A DNA stretch of 64,000 nucleotides. Origin: Clostridiaceae bacterium. Its GTDB lineage: Bacteria; Bacillota; Clostridia; SK-Y3. The position numbers and the translations under genes are program-made. This document shows positions 35,110-44,647 of the stretch, one piece after another. Under the pieces are notes generated by a model. That model saw only the letters and a list, made by a program, of their open reading frames with translations. It made no database searches and was not told the DNA's origin. Positions within the stretch are counted from its first letter, which is position 1; the number at the start of each line of letters is the position of its first letter. Where the stretch lies: assembly GCA_012735465.1 (NCBI GenBank), contig JAAYHJ010000014.1, positions 1 through 64,000 on the forward strand. The letters are read 5' to 3'.

Positions 35110-35382
35110 ATGGAGAGCGTTATCATGTCAAGAGTATTTAACAGGAAAAAAAGACTGGATGCTTCGGTTATGAACTTGGCACAGGCAAATATCAATACTG
35201 AGTATGTAATAAAAGATATAAGGACAAAGGACAGAGAATTTAAGAATTTCTTGTTCACATTAGGCTGTTATCCTGGAGAAAAAGTAACTGTTATATCTGC
35301 CCTTGCTGAAAATTATGTCATTTCATTAAAGGATGCAAAATATTGTATAGATAAAGATTTAGCCAAAGCTATTATAATATAG
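35110..35382 (+). CDS. feoA: FeoA domain protein
   Basis: A 90-residue small cytoplasmic SH3-like FeoA protein that assists FeoB in Fe2+ uptake. The core reads LFTLGCYPGEKVTVISALAENY, with the conserved Gly-x-x-Pro-Gly turn. A short N-terminal extension (MESVIMSRVFNRKKRLD) is unusual for FeoA. ATG 35089 is also in frame, but GGAGG at 35098-35102 points to ATG 35110. It lies 94 bases before feoB under the Fur-box promoter. Confidence 0.88.
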   Translation: MESVIMSRVFNRKKRLDASVMNLAQANINTEYVIKDIRTKDREFKNFLFTLGCYPGEKVTVISALAENYVISLKDAKYCIDKDLAKAIII

Positions 35383-35476
35383 ATTAAATAACATGGACTT
35401 GGCGGAAAAGCTGTGCATTGAACTATAAAACTATAAAATACGGTTAAAGCAGTAAAATGAAATAGGGGGTAAATTA

Positions 35477-37486
35477 ATGGGGAGTATCAGAGTAGCGTTA
35501 GCAGGCAATCCTAATAGCGGAAAAACAACATTATTCAATGCATTAACGGGGAGACTTGAACGGGTAGGTAATTGGGCCGGTGTTACCATTGAAAAAAAGG
35601 AAGGTTATGTTAAGAAAAGTCTTAATAAAACAGATACGCAAATCATGGTTGTGGATCTTCCGGGAGCATATTCAATGTCACCGTTTACATCTGAGGAAAG
35701 CATTGCAAGTGACTATGTTAAGAATGAAAACCCGGATGTTATTATTAATATTGTTGATGCCACAAACCTAAGCAGGAGCTTATTTTTCACGACTCAACTT
35801 CTTGAATTGAGTATACCGGTCGTTATTGCTTTAAATAAGAGTGACTTAACCAGGAAGAAAAAGACAAAAATAAACGTGGATAGACTATCTGAATTATTGG
35901 GATGTCCTGTAATTGAAACCGTATCCACAAAGTCAAGAGATAATGGCTTGGAAGAGCTTGTGTATAAAGTAGTAGAGGTTAAGGGTAACGCTCAAATTGC
36001 TCCCTTTGATGCTGAAGAAGTAGATATGTCGGATAAAAGCTCCGTTGAAGCTTCTGATAAGAAAAGATATGAGTTTGTAAAGGGAATTGTTTCTCAGGTG
36101 GAAAACAGGCAGATAAGCAGTAGTGCTCAAACAATACAGGATTCGATAGACAGAATTTTAGCTAATAAATGGTTGGGTATTCCTATTTTTGCAGTTGTCA
36201 TGTGGGTAGTTTTTTCAATTTCACAAACCTACGTAGGTCCTTTTCTGGCAGATATATTTGTTGGCTGGATTGATTTATTTTATGCGTGGGTAGAAAGACT
36301 AATAGGTGAAGGGGCATCACCCGTACTTACTTCAATTTTATTGGACGGAATTATAGGCGGAGTTGGAGCAGTGGTTGGTTTCCTGCCGCTCATAATGTTA
36401 TTATTCTTTTTATTGGCACTGCTTGAAGACTGTGGTTATATGGCTCGTGTTGCTGTTGTCATGGACCCCTTCTTCAAAAAAGTTGGTTTGTCGGGCAAAT
36501 CAATTATTCCTATGATTCTTGGTACCGGTTGTGCTATTCCCGGGGTTATGGCAACAAGAACAATTAAAAACGATAGGCAAAGAAGAACAACTGCAATGTT
36601 GACACCTTTTATGCCGTGTGGAGCAAAACTGCCTGTTATTGCATTATTTTCAGGTGCATTTTTTAATGATGCGGCATGGGTAGGAACCCTAATGTATTTT
36701 GTAGGTATTGCAATAATCGTGGTAGGAGCCCTTTTGGTATCAAGAATAACCGGCGAGAAATATTCAAGGTCCTTTTTCATAATGGAATTACCGGAATATA
36801 AGTTCCCAAGTATTAAAAGAGCGGTTGTTTCCATGCTGTCCAGGGCAAAAGCATTCATTATCAAAGCCGGTACCATAATCCTTCTGTGTAATGCAGCAGT
36901 ACAAATTATGCAAACCTTTAACTGGAAGTTCCAGGTTGTTGCCGAGGGGGCGGAAAATACCAGCATTTTAGCAAGCATAGCAACCCCCTTTGCCATATTA
37001 TTAATACCGTTGGGTTTTGGTGTATGGCAATTGGCAGCAGCGTCAATTACCGGTTTTATTGCAAAAGAGAATGTGGTTGGTACAATAGCGGTTTTATATG
37101 GAATAACCAACTTTATTGATACGGAAGAACTGTCACTGGTATCTGACGGAGCAAGTGTTGCAGGTATATTGGGCTTATCCTCTGTAGCTGCATTGGCATA
37201 CCTGATGTTTAATTTGTTCACTCCACCTTGTTTTGCTGCAATTGGTGCTATGAATGCGGAGATGGAAAGCAAAAAGTGGTTATTGGGTGCTATTGCTTTT
37301 CAGTTTGGCATGGGTTATACCGTAGCATTTATTACTTACCAGGTAGGTACTTTGATAACTACAGGTTCCTTTGGTATTGCTTTCATACCCGGTTTGATTA
37401 TTGTGTCAATGATTATAGGATGTATTGCATTCCTTGTTAAGAAAGGTAATGAAAGGGCGGAAAAAAATCTGGCGCTAAGTGTCTAG
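35477..37486 (+). CDS. feoB: Ferrous iron transporter FeoB
   Basis: A 669-residue Fe2+ permease with an N-terminal G domain. G1 is GNPNSGKTT (residues 10-18), G3 is DLPGAYS, G4 is NKSD. A helical spacer leads to the membrane part with the two Gate-type repeats (PLIMLLFFLLALLEDCGYMARVA and GCAIPGVMATR; MLSRAKAFIIKAGT). The length matches family members. GGGGG precedes ATG 35477. The partner Cys-rich protein gene follows 9 bases after the stop. Confidence 0.95.
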   Translation: MGSIRVALAGNPNSGKTTLFNALTGRLERVGNWAGVTIEKKEGYVKKSLNKTDTQIMVVDLPGAYSMSPFTSEESIASDYVKNENPDVIINIVDATNLSRSLFFTTQLLELSIPVVIALNKSDLTRKKKTKINVDRLSELLGCPVIETVSTKSRDNGLEELVYKVVEVKGNAQIAPFDAEEVDMSDKSSVEASDKKRYEFVKGIVSQVENRQISSSAQTIQDSIDRILANKWLGIPIFAVVMWVVFSISQTYVGPFLADIFVGWIDLFYAWVERLIGEGASPVLTSILLDGIIGGVGAVVGFLPLIMLLFFLLALLEDCGYMARVAVVMDPFFKKVGLSGKSIIPMILGTGCAIPGVMATRTIKNDRQRRTTAMLTPFMPCGAKLPVIALFSGAFFNDAAWVGTLMYFVGIAIIVVGALLVSRITGEKYSRSFFIMELPEYKFPSIKRAVVSMLSRAKAFIIKAGTIILLCNAAVQIMQTFNWKFQVVAEGAENTSILASIATPFAILLIPLGFGVWQLAAASITGFIAKENVVGTIAVLYGITNFIDTEELSLVSDGASVAGILGLSSVAALAYLMFNLFTPPCFAAIGAMNAEMESKKWLLGAIAFQFGMGYTVAFITYQVGTLITTGSFGIAFIPGLIIVSMIIGCIAFLVKKGNERAEKNLALSV

Positions 37487-37495
37487 GAGGTAATT

Positions 37496-37648
37496 ATGGG
37501 AGATATTATTTTAACTTTAATTATATTAGCAATAGTGGGTGTTGCAGTTGCAAAGATTATTATTGAAAAGAAAAAAGGTGCTAAATGTATCGGATGCCCG
37601 TCTGGGAGAACCTGTAAAAGCAATTGCAATTGCAGCCTGTCCGAGTAG
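37496..37648 (+). CDS. FeoB-associated Cys-rich membrane protein
   Basis: A 50-residue protein: one N-terminal membrane helix (MGDIILTLIILAIVGVAVAK), a basic turn, then a Cys-rich tail C-I-G-C-P-x4-C-x3-C-x-C before TAG at 37646. This matches the small FeoB-associated cysteine-rich membrane proteins found after feoB in Firmicutes, thought to help FeoB assemble or handle iron. TAGGAGG overlaps the feoB stop region and sets ATG 37496, so it is the third gene of the feo operon. Confidence 0.85.
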   Translation: MGDIILTLIILAIVGVAVAKIIIEKKKGAKCIGCPSGRTCKSNCNCSLSE

Positions 37649-37672
37649 TATTGAAAAAAACTATAAAGATTG

Positions 37673-37717
37673 AATAAGCATGATGGTCATTTGTGATCCT
37701 CATGCTTATTTTTTTAT
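37673..37717 (+). terminator. Terminator of the feo operon
   Basis: AATAAGCATGATGG (37673-37686) pairs with CCTCATGCTTATT (37698-37710) with one mismatch, followed by TTTTTTATC. Confidence 0.9.
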
Positions 37718-37941
37718 CTTTTTTTGCTTTGTAGGGCAAAAAAAATAATAAATTTTTACATAAAAAGTGGGGTAAAAATATTATAACTATAATTGTAACT
37801 TAATACGTTAAAGCTATGTAAATAATAATATGTTACAAAACAGGGGGAGGTTGGATTTCTTAAATAATCTGATATTATCATAAAGGATGTGTTGGCCAGG
37901 ATGATATTGGGTGAAATAAGAATAAGAGGGGCGTGTAATAA

Positions 37942-40900
37942 ATGATCTTCATAGGAAAAGACTTATTAAAAAAACTAAAACTAAAAAGAAATAATCTGGG
38001 AGATTTAAGGAAAAGTTACAGGCACCTGGAGGAAAATATTATATATTCTCAAAAGATTACAAGGATTGGAAGCTGGACCTATGATATTCAAAAAGACGAA
38101 ATATTTTTTACCAATGAAGTTTACGGTATATTGGGGTGCGGACCTGAAGAAATAGGGGGTAAACTTGAAAACTATTATTCATTTGTTCATCCTGAATACC
38201 TGCATGAGGTAAGAAAAGCTATGGAGGAAGCCTTATGCGGCAAGGAATGTAGTATTAAATTCCGTATCATTGCAAAAAACGGAATGGGAAAATATGTACA
38301 TAAACGAAACAAGGTTATATATGATGAAAAGAATAGGCCAATAAGAATAGTTGGTATTATAAAGGATATTACCGATCAGAAATTAAGGGAAGAGCATATA
38401 AAAAAGATTGGAGATAATTTTAGTCAAGCGCTTAGACTGGCTGGAGTCGCTAGCTGGAAATATGATGTGGTAGAGGATGAGTTTTATGGTAGTGATGAAA
38501 TGTTCACTATCTTTGGCATTGAGCGTTTAGGGTTTGATAATGACTTTAACAATGTTATAAAGTTAGTGCATCCAGATGACCAATATATTGTACAGGAGGC
38601 GATGCAAAAATATTTGGCGGGACAGTCTTGCGCTGTCGAATTTCGCATCCTTCAGCAGGACGGGACAAATAAGTACGTGATAGGAAAAGCGGAACCGGTA
38701 TTTGATGCAGAAGGACGTGTTATAAACATTATAGGTACCTTACAGGATATAACGAAGTACAAATTGTTAGAGCAGGAATTAAAGAGGAGTTATAAAATTA
38801 TTAACCAAGCCCAAGCCTTGGCACGTATAGGAAGCTGGGAAGCAGATATTGTTAACAATAAGATTTACTGGTCGGATGAAGCCTGCAGAATATTTGGTTT
38901 TTCTTCCAATACATCTTGTGAGACGATTGAGGACTTTAAAAAATATGTTTATCCGGAAGATGCAAAAGCCATCGATGATATGTTAGCAAATCCTGCTAAT
39001 AAACCAATTGAACTGGAATTTAGGATTATACGTCAGGATGGTTCCGTCAGAAATTTATACGAATTGGTAGAATTCATTTTTGACAAGGAAGGAAATCCTA
39101 TACGCATATATGGAACTGTTCAGGATATAACAGATAAAAAAGAACTAGAGAAAGAAGCAGAGCTGAAACAAGAAAAAATAAATAAAATCCAAAAAAGATT
39201 TGATGCTTTAGTAAAGGAATCCATTGATATTTTTGAGATTTTGGATTCTGAGGGGAGAATATTGTATATAAGTAAAGGATCTGAGAAGATCACCGGTTAT
39301 AAGCCTGAAGAACGTATAGGCAGGAAGATATATGAATTTTATGAAAAGCCGGAAGCTCAAAAACTAGCCAAAATTATTGAAATTGTATTAAAAAATCCTG
39401 AAAAGAAAGTTAAAACGGATATTTTATTCAAGGCAAAGGATGGAAGAGACATCTATCTGGAGTTTTATATGCGAAAATTTTTACATGATCCGGCAGTAGA
39501 AGGGATTGTAGTAAATTTTAGAGATATTACGGATAGGATAAAAAACCAGCAGAGGATTGCATACCTATCCACCCATGATCAATTGACTGGGTTGCCTAAT
39601 AAACTTTGTTTTGAAAAAAAATATAAGATGTTGCTGAAGAAGGCAAAAGAAGATGGTACAGAATTTGCCATATTTATGCTTGATATTGATAGTTTAGCAT
39701 ATATGAAGAATACTTTGGGGCAAGAGTTGGCAGAACAATATATCACACGGATAGCTGTAAAACTTAAACTATATTGTGGAACTGAAAATTTTTTATGTCG
39801 TTATTGTGATGACAGATTTGCCATTATTATTGTAGGTAAGCATACGATTTCCGAATATGAAACCATTATAAAAGATATTTTCGATTTGTTCTCGCAAACT
39901 ATAAAAGTGGATAAATATGAATTGGATGTAGATATAAGCATGGGCATAAGTATTTATCAAAAGGATGGAGAGGAAAATGAGCTGCTTGTCAGGAATTCTG
40001 AAACCGCATTGTTCCTGGCAAAAAACGAGGGAAAGAACCGATATAGGTTTTATTCTCCGGATATAAATATTCAGAGTTACAAACAATTTATTCTTCGTAA
40101 TGACTTAAAAAAGGCTATGGAAAAGGATCAGCTTAAAATATACTATCAACCAATCGTAAACCTCATAACGGATAGCATATTAGCTGCTGAAGCATTAATC
40201 AGATGGGAACATCCTGAATGGGGAGTAGTTTCGCCTGCTGAATTTATTGCCATAGCAGAAGAAACAGGATGTATAATTAAGATAGGAGACTGGCTGTTAA
40301 GGGAAGTATGCCGTAATTATAAGCAGTGGTTAAATAAGGGACTGCCTAATATAAAGATATCTATAAATTATTCAACCATGCAGTTTCTTGAGTCTGATTT
40401 CGTGGAGAAAATTAAAAATATAATTGATGAACATGGGTTGAACCCTGATTTTTTGATTATAGAAATAAAAGAAAACATGTTGATGGAAAGAACAGACAAA
40501 GTAATTACAGATATTAAAAGGTTACAAGCCCTTGGTATACAGATTGCTCTTGATAATTTTGGTAAAGGATATTCTTCATTAGCTTATTTGGCTTCTCTTA
40601 ACATTGATATTATAAAAATAGATGGGTATTTTATAAAAAACATAAATATAAATGAGAAAAATACCACTATAATTCGGTATATAATTAAAATGGCAAAAGA
40701 ATTGAAAATTAAGTTAGTTGCAGAGCATGTGGAGACATTGGAACAGCTGGATTTCCTTAGGGAGCTAAAATGCTATACGGGACAAGGTCATATATTTAGC
40801 AAACCGGTTCCATTGGCAGACTTCGAAGAAATATTGGCTAAGAGGAAATGTACACCGTTAGTGACACAAAGCGTAAAAGTTCAACAGGACAGGCGTAAAT

Positions 40901-41319
40901 TTTTCCGAATAAAGTTTGTACAGCTACTGGAAGCTGATTTAAGTATTTTAGAGATTAAAGGTAAAAAGGTAAATGTGGGTAATACTAAAGTGCTGGTAAA
41001 GAATATTGGCCCCGGAGGTTTATGCTTTATCTCTCCTATCAGATTCCCTATTATAAGAGAGATAATTTTGCAATTCATAACCCAGTTAATAGGAGAAGAA
41101 ATAATTGTATATGGTTGCCCGGTATGGACACGTGAAATTGATGATGGTTTGTTTGAATATGGTGTCGAATTTACTTTCGATGAAAATAAAAGAACGGAAT
41201 TAATCAGGGTATTGAATCAGGTTCAGATTAAAATGAAAAACGATATTTTATTTGCCGATGGCAACTTTGTTTCCATATCGCCTAATTCTTATTTTAAGAT
41301 TAATACCGTTGTACAATAA
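37942..41319 (+). CDS. PAS(x4)-GGDEF(degenerate)-EAL-PilZ cyclic-di-GMP signalling protein
   Basis: A 1125-residue cytoplasmic protein without membrane segments. Four PAS sensors (about 30-150, 155-280, 285-410, 415-535; each ends in a DIT motif) precede a GGDEF domain whose signature is YCDDRFA near residue 621, so diguanylate cyclase activity is unlikely. The EAL domain keeps Glu750 in EALIRW, the Asn of INYS, IEIKEN, IKID, VAEHVET and the final GQGH, but the DDFGTG loop reads DNFGKG (Asp871, Asn872), which may weaken phosphodiesterase activity. A C-terminal PilZ-like domain has RRKFFR (984-989) and NIGPGG (from 1021), where the usual Ser is Gly. The protein thus senses, and perhaps degrades, c-di-GMP. 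It is monocistronic. Confidence 0.92.
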   Translation: MIFIGKDLLKKLKLKRNNLGDLRKSYRHLEENIIYSQKITRIGSWTYDIQKDEIFFTNEVYGILGCGPEEIGGKLENYYSFVHPEYLHEVRKAMEEALCGKECSIKFRIIAKNGMGKYVHKRNKVIYDEKNRPIRIVGIIKDITDQKLREEHIKKIGDNFSQALRLAGVASWKYDVVEDEFYGSDEMFTIFGIERLGFDNDFNNVIKLVHPDDQYIVQEAMQKYLAGQSCAVEFRILQQDGTNKYVIGKAEPVFDAEGRVINIIGTLQDITKYKLLEQELKRSYKIINQAQALARIGSWEADIVNNKIYWSDEACRIFGFSSNTSCETIEDFKKYVYPEDAKAIDDMLANPANKPIELEFRIIRQDGSVRNLYELVEFIFDKEGNPIRIYGTVQDITDKKELEKEAELKQEKINKIQKRFDALVKESIDIFEILDSEGRILYISKGSEKITGYKPEERIGRKIYEFYEKPEAQKLAKIIEIVLKNPEKKVKTDILFKAKDGRDIYLEFYMRKFLHDPAVEGIVVNFRDITDRIKNQQRIAYLSTHDQLTGLPNKLCFEKKYKMLLKKAKEDGTEFAIFMLDIDSLAYMKNTLGQELAEQYITRIAVKLKLYCGTENFLCRYCDDRFAIIIVGKHTISEYETIIKDIFDLFSQTIKVDKYELDVDISMGISIYQKDGEENELLVRNSETALFLAKNEGKNRYRFYSPDINIQSYKQFILRNDLKKAMEKDQLKIYYQPIVNLITDSILAAEALIRWEHPEWGVVSPAEFIAIAEETGCIIKIGDWLLREVCRNYKQWLNKGLPNIKISINYSTMQFLESDFVEKIKNIIDEHGLNPDFLIIEIKENMLMERTDKVITDIKRLQALGIQIALDNFGKGYSSLAYLASLNIDIIKIDGYFIKNININEKNTTIIRYIIKMAKELKIKLVAEHVETLEQLDFLRELKCYTGQGHIFSKPVPLADFEEILAKRKCTPLVTQSVKVQQDRRKFFRIKFVQLLEADLSILEIKGKKVNVGNTKVLVKNIGPGGLCFISPIRFPIIREIILQFITQLIGEEIIVYGCPVWTREIDDGLFEYGVEFTFDENKRTELIRVLNQVQIKMKNDILFADGNFVSISPNSYFKINTVVQ

Positions 41320-41329
41320 TATCCGCTTT

Positions 41330-41360
41330 GGGCAGTAACACTGCCCTTTTTTATTATTTT
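41330..41360 (+). terminator. Terminator after the c-di-GMP protein gene
   Basis: GGGCAGT (41330-41336) pairs with ACTGCCC (41340-41346) around AAC, followed by TTTTTTATTATTTT. Confidence 0.9.
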
Positions 41361-41639
41361 AAGGTGCTATATTGGATTGTATTTTATTAACTGTCTATAA
41401 GGTACATCCCATATAATGAAAATAATAAATTTACATTAGTATATTTACATCTATAGAAAAATAGTGTAATATTTAATTAAATAGTAAACAAAAAATTACA
41501 TAAACAGTAAGCCCAAAATAACAATTTTAAGCAGCCGCTTATTATGACTTCTAAGGGAGGGAGTAATGCCTATGAGGGTATATTAACAACTTTCCTGTAA
41601 AATAAAGAAGTCAAAAAAAATAAAAGGAGTGTATTGTGA
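41361..41639 (+). other. Upstream region of the first GH43 gene
   Basis: AT-rich DNA without a gene. A strong Shine-Dalgarno run CTAAGGGAGGGAG (41551-41563) precedes a six-codon frame ATG CCT ATG AGG GTA TAT TAA (41566-41586), about 55 bases before the real start codon. This could be a leader peptide or a decayed start. No convincing promoter hexamers were picked out. Confidence 0.35.
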
Positions 41640-44591
41640 ATGAAAACAAGGATATTGACTACTATTATGGTCATTACCGTAATAGTAATGATGTTCATGG
41701 CTTTATCCATGATTAATGTTTCGGCTTCAACATTCCCTGATACATTCTGTAATCCAATCAATATTGAGTATAACTGGTGGAACACTTCGGAAAGCTTTAA
41801 GGCAGCAGCAGACCCGGTAATTAAAGTTTATAAAGGTGAATACTACCTATTTGCCTCCCAGTCCGCCGGATACTGGTGGTCTTCGGATATGGTTAATTGG
41901 AACTTCGTCAAACCTACAGGTCTCGATGTCGTTAAGTATGCACCTTCGGTATTGGTAATCGGAGATACCATGTACTATACCTCGTCGGAGAATGGAAATA
42001 TATACAAGACCAATGATCCTAAAAGCGGAGTATGGGAATTAGTGAGAACGAACACCGGTTTCCAAGATCCTTATCTGTTTCTTGATGATGACGGAAGAGT
42101 TTACTGTTATTACGGCCTTGCAGCCCATGGCAGCATCTCGGTTGTCGAGCTCGATCCCAATAATAATATGAGCCAAATTGGTTCTCCTATCGTATTAATA
42201 TCTTCGAATAAAGCAGAAAACGGATATGAAGTATTTGGAGATGATAATACAAATTACGATGGCGATTCTTGGTTTGAAGGAGCCATAATGACAAAATATA
42301 ACGGGAAATACTACCTGCAGTATGCGACGCCGGGAACGGAAATGAGAAGCTATTGCGATGGTTATTATGTTTCCGATTCGCCTACAGGTCCGTTTACATT
42401 AGCCCCCAATAGTCCTGCAACAATGAAGCAGACCGGTTTTGTTACGGGTACCGGACACGGAGATTTATTCCAGGATTTGAACGGAAACTGGTGGAAGATT
42501 GATTGTGTGACAATCTCTGTAAAGCATATGTTCGAGAGAAGGCTTGCCATCATACCGGCAGGATTTGATGAGGATGGCCTGTTGTACACAAACACTGTAT
42601 TTTGTGATTATCCCCAGTACATACCCGGAGTAAAATCCGATCCGGTAAAGGACAACTCTCCTGGTTGGTATTTGGTGTCATTTAATAAACCGGTTACCGC
42701 TTCCTCGGTTGTTAGTCCCGAATATGCACCTTCCAATGCAGTAGATGAGAATATCAGGACATCCTGGAGCGCAGTTTCAGGAAATGAAGGAGAATGGCTG
42801 CAGATAGACCTGGAAGACGTTAAGACAGTTCATGCAATTCAGGTTAACTTTGGATGTTATGGAAGCACTTATTATGACGCAAATCAAACCCGACCGGTAC
42901 AGTTCTCATACAAGTATTTGTTGGAGTACTCTTTGGACGGCACGACATGGCATGTACTGGCTGATAAGAGCAACAATGATAAGGAATATAGTAATGACTA
43001 CATTCAATTACCCGAGCCGGTTAACGCCAGATATATAAAAATAACCAATAAAGGCCCATTCCCGGGTTATGGTAACTTTTCCATCATGGATCTGAGGGTG
43101 TTTGGTAAAGGCGATGGCACGTTGCCTGGCAAGGTTGAAACCGTTAAAGTGGCAAGGCAGATGGACAGAAGGTCAGCTGTCGTTTATTGGAACAGTGTAC
43201 CGAATGCCCAGGGATATATAATCCGCTACGGTATTGCTCCAGATAAATTATATAATCATTATCAGGTACTCTCAGGGACCGCTACCTCTTTTAAAATTAA
43301 TTCTTTAATCGTTGGACAGGAATACTACTTTACGGTTGATGCCTATAATGAAAATGGTATTACCAGAAGCGATGTGATAGGAGAAAACCTTGATAATACG
43401 CTGAGCAGCCTGAAAGTGAACGGCAAACAATTGAGTGAATTCAATCCGAATGTGTTTAATTATAGTATGATACTTCCGGAAGGTACCACATCAATTCCAC
43501 AGGTAGAGGCAACAGCTAGCGACCCCAATTGCACGGTAACCATAACCCAGGCTTCTGCACCAACAGGAGAAGCTACAGTTACCGTAAGCAATGAATACAA
43601 TCAGTATGTTTACAAGATTAATTTCAACTATGCTATCCGCGGAAGTGACGAGTTTGATTCGGAGACACTGGGACCCCAATGGAGATGGATAAGGGAGAAT
43701 CCTAATAACTGGAGCCTTATCAAAAACCCCGGTTCTATGACCATAACTTCTGAAACCGGGGATCTCGAGGGCAGTACAAATACAGCAAGAAACATATTGA
43801 TTCAGGATGCACCCGGTGACTGGGTAATGGAGTCAAAACTGGTATTTTCCAAGAGACCTTCAACCCGTTATGAGCAGGGTGGAATAATTGCCTACCAGGA
43901 TGATGATAATTACCTGAAACTAACCTGGGAATACAATTCTTTCTTTGGAACGGCGAGCCGTTTTGTAGTACTGGGTGAAACCAATGGAAGAGCGTCTACA
44001 AGGTTCACTGTTGCAAATGCACAAAACATTGTAGGAAGTGGAAATGCCGTATGGTTCAGAATGGTGAAAAAAGGCAATAAATATTCCTTGTATTACTCGG
44101 TTGACGGTGAAGAGTTTGTACTTATAGGCACAACCGAAATAAATTTAAGTGATGTAAAAGCAGGATTGGTTGCATTTAATCGCTCCGGTTCAAGTACCGA
44201 TTTAAACGTTGCTTATGATTATTTCCATATTGAAAGTATAGGTGAACTTGTAAGTGCAGACGAAAGTGATATCAAAGTAAATGCTACATTCAACATCGAT
44301 CGCCTCATTCCGAACAAGACTTTAATGGCAGATGTAAATGCCCAAAACACCGGTACCGAGGAATATAAAGTGATGGTCATTGTTGCACTATATGACCAGG
44401 AAAACAGAATGATAAATGTATCATACATCTCAAAACCGATACCTGCCGGCGGCTCAGAGATCTTGGGTGCTGGATTCCTGTTGCCTGCAGATGTGACAGG
44501 TCATAAAGTTAAAGTGTTTGTATGGGACGGAGAAAACATCGATGAAACCAGCATGATACCCTTATCAAATGTTGTGGAGCTTACTGCTTAA
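41640..44591 (+). CDS. Secreted GH43 glycosidase with discoidin, Fn3 and concanavalin-like modules
   Basis: A 983-residue exported enzyme. Signal peptide about 1-30. A five-bladed GH43 propeller follows with the catalytic base in AAADPVIK (Asp near 57), the pKa-modulating Asp in FQDPYLF (near 142) and the acid Glu213 in WFEGAIM. It then carries a discoidin-type domain (about 345-490), Fn3 (494-585), a cadherin-like Ig sandwich (587-665), a concanavalin-like C-terminal domain (669-870; DEFDSETLGPQWRW) and the shared module (880-983). GH43 members are arabinofuranosidases, xylosidases or arabinanases. With GH127 and the other GH43 nearby, arabinose-containing polymers are likely targets. AAAGGAG lies before ATG 41640. 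Confidence 0.92.
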   Translation: MKTRILTTIMVITVIVMMFMALSMINVSASTFPDTFCNPINIEYNWWNTSESFKAAADPVIKVYKGEYYLFASQSAGYWWSSDMVNWNFVKPTGLDVVKYAPSVLVIGDTMYYTSSENGNIYKTNDPKSGVWELVRTNTGFQDPYLFLDDDGRVYCYYGLAAHGSISVVELDPNNNMSQIGSPIVLISSNKAENGYEVFGDDNTNYDGDSWFEGAIMTKYNGKYYLQYATPGTEMRSYCDGYYVSDSPTGPFTLAPNSPATMKQTGFVTGTGHGDLFQDLNGNWWKIDCVTISVKHMFERRLAIIPAGFDEDGLLYTNTVFCDYPQYIPGVKSDPVKDNSPGWYLVSFNKPVTASSVVSPEYAPSNAVDENIRTSWSAVSGNEGEWLQIDLEDVKTVHAIQVNFGCYGSTYYDANQTRPVQFSYKYLLEYSLDGTTWHVLADKSNNDKEYSNDYIQLPEPVNARYIKITNKGPFPGYGNFSIMDLRVFGKGDGTLPGKVETVKVARQMDRRSAVVYWNSVPNAQGYIIRYGIAPDKLYNHYQVLSGTATSFKINSLIVGQEYYFTVDAYNENGITRSDVIGENLDNTLSSLKVNGKQLSEFNPNVFNYSMILPEGTTSIPQVEATASDPNCTVTITQASAPTGEATVTVSNEYNQYVYKINFNYAIRGSDEFDSETLGPQWRWIRENPNNWSLIKNPGSMTITSETGDLEGSTNTARNILIQDAPGDWVMESKLVFSKRPSTRYEQGGIIAYQDDDNYLKLTWEYNSFFGTASRFVVLGETNGRASTRFTVANAQNIVGSGNAVWFRMVKKGNKYSLYYSVDGEEFVLIGTTEINLSDVKAGLVAFNRSGSSTDLNVAYDYFHIESIGELVSADESDIKVNATFNIDRLIPNKTLMADVNAQNTGTEEYKVMVIVALYDQENRMINVSYISKPIPAGGSEILGAGFLLPADVTGHKVKVFVWDGENIDETSMIPLSNVVELTA

Positions 44592-44607
44592 AAGGGTATT
44601 TGGAAAT

Positions 44608-44641
44608 AAAAGCACTTGCTGTTTAAACAGCAAGTGCTTTT
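44608..44641. terminator. Bidirectional terminator between GH43 and thiD
   Basis: A 34-base perfect palindrome: AAAAGCACTTGCTG pairs with CAGCAAGTGCTTTT around TTTAAA. T-runs exist on both strands, so it can serve both convergent genes. Confidence 0.9.
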
Positions 44642-44647
44642 ACATTA

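Noticed and set aside
35477-37486. 278-codon minus-strand frame inside feoB (36436-37272)
   Set aside because: It is antisense to the FeoB membrane domain, whose codon bias leaves the opposite strand open. It shows no independent signals.
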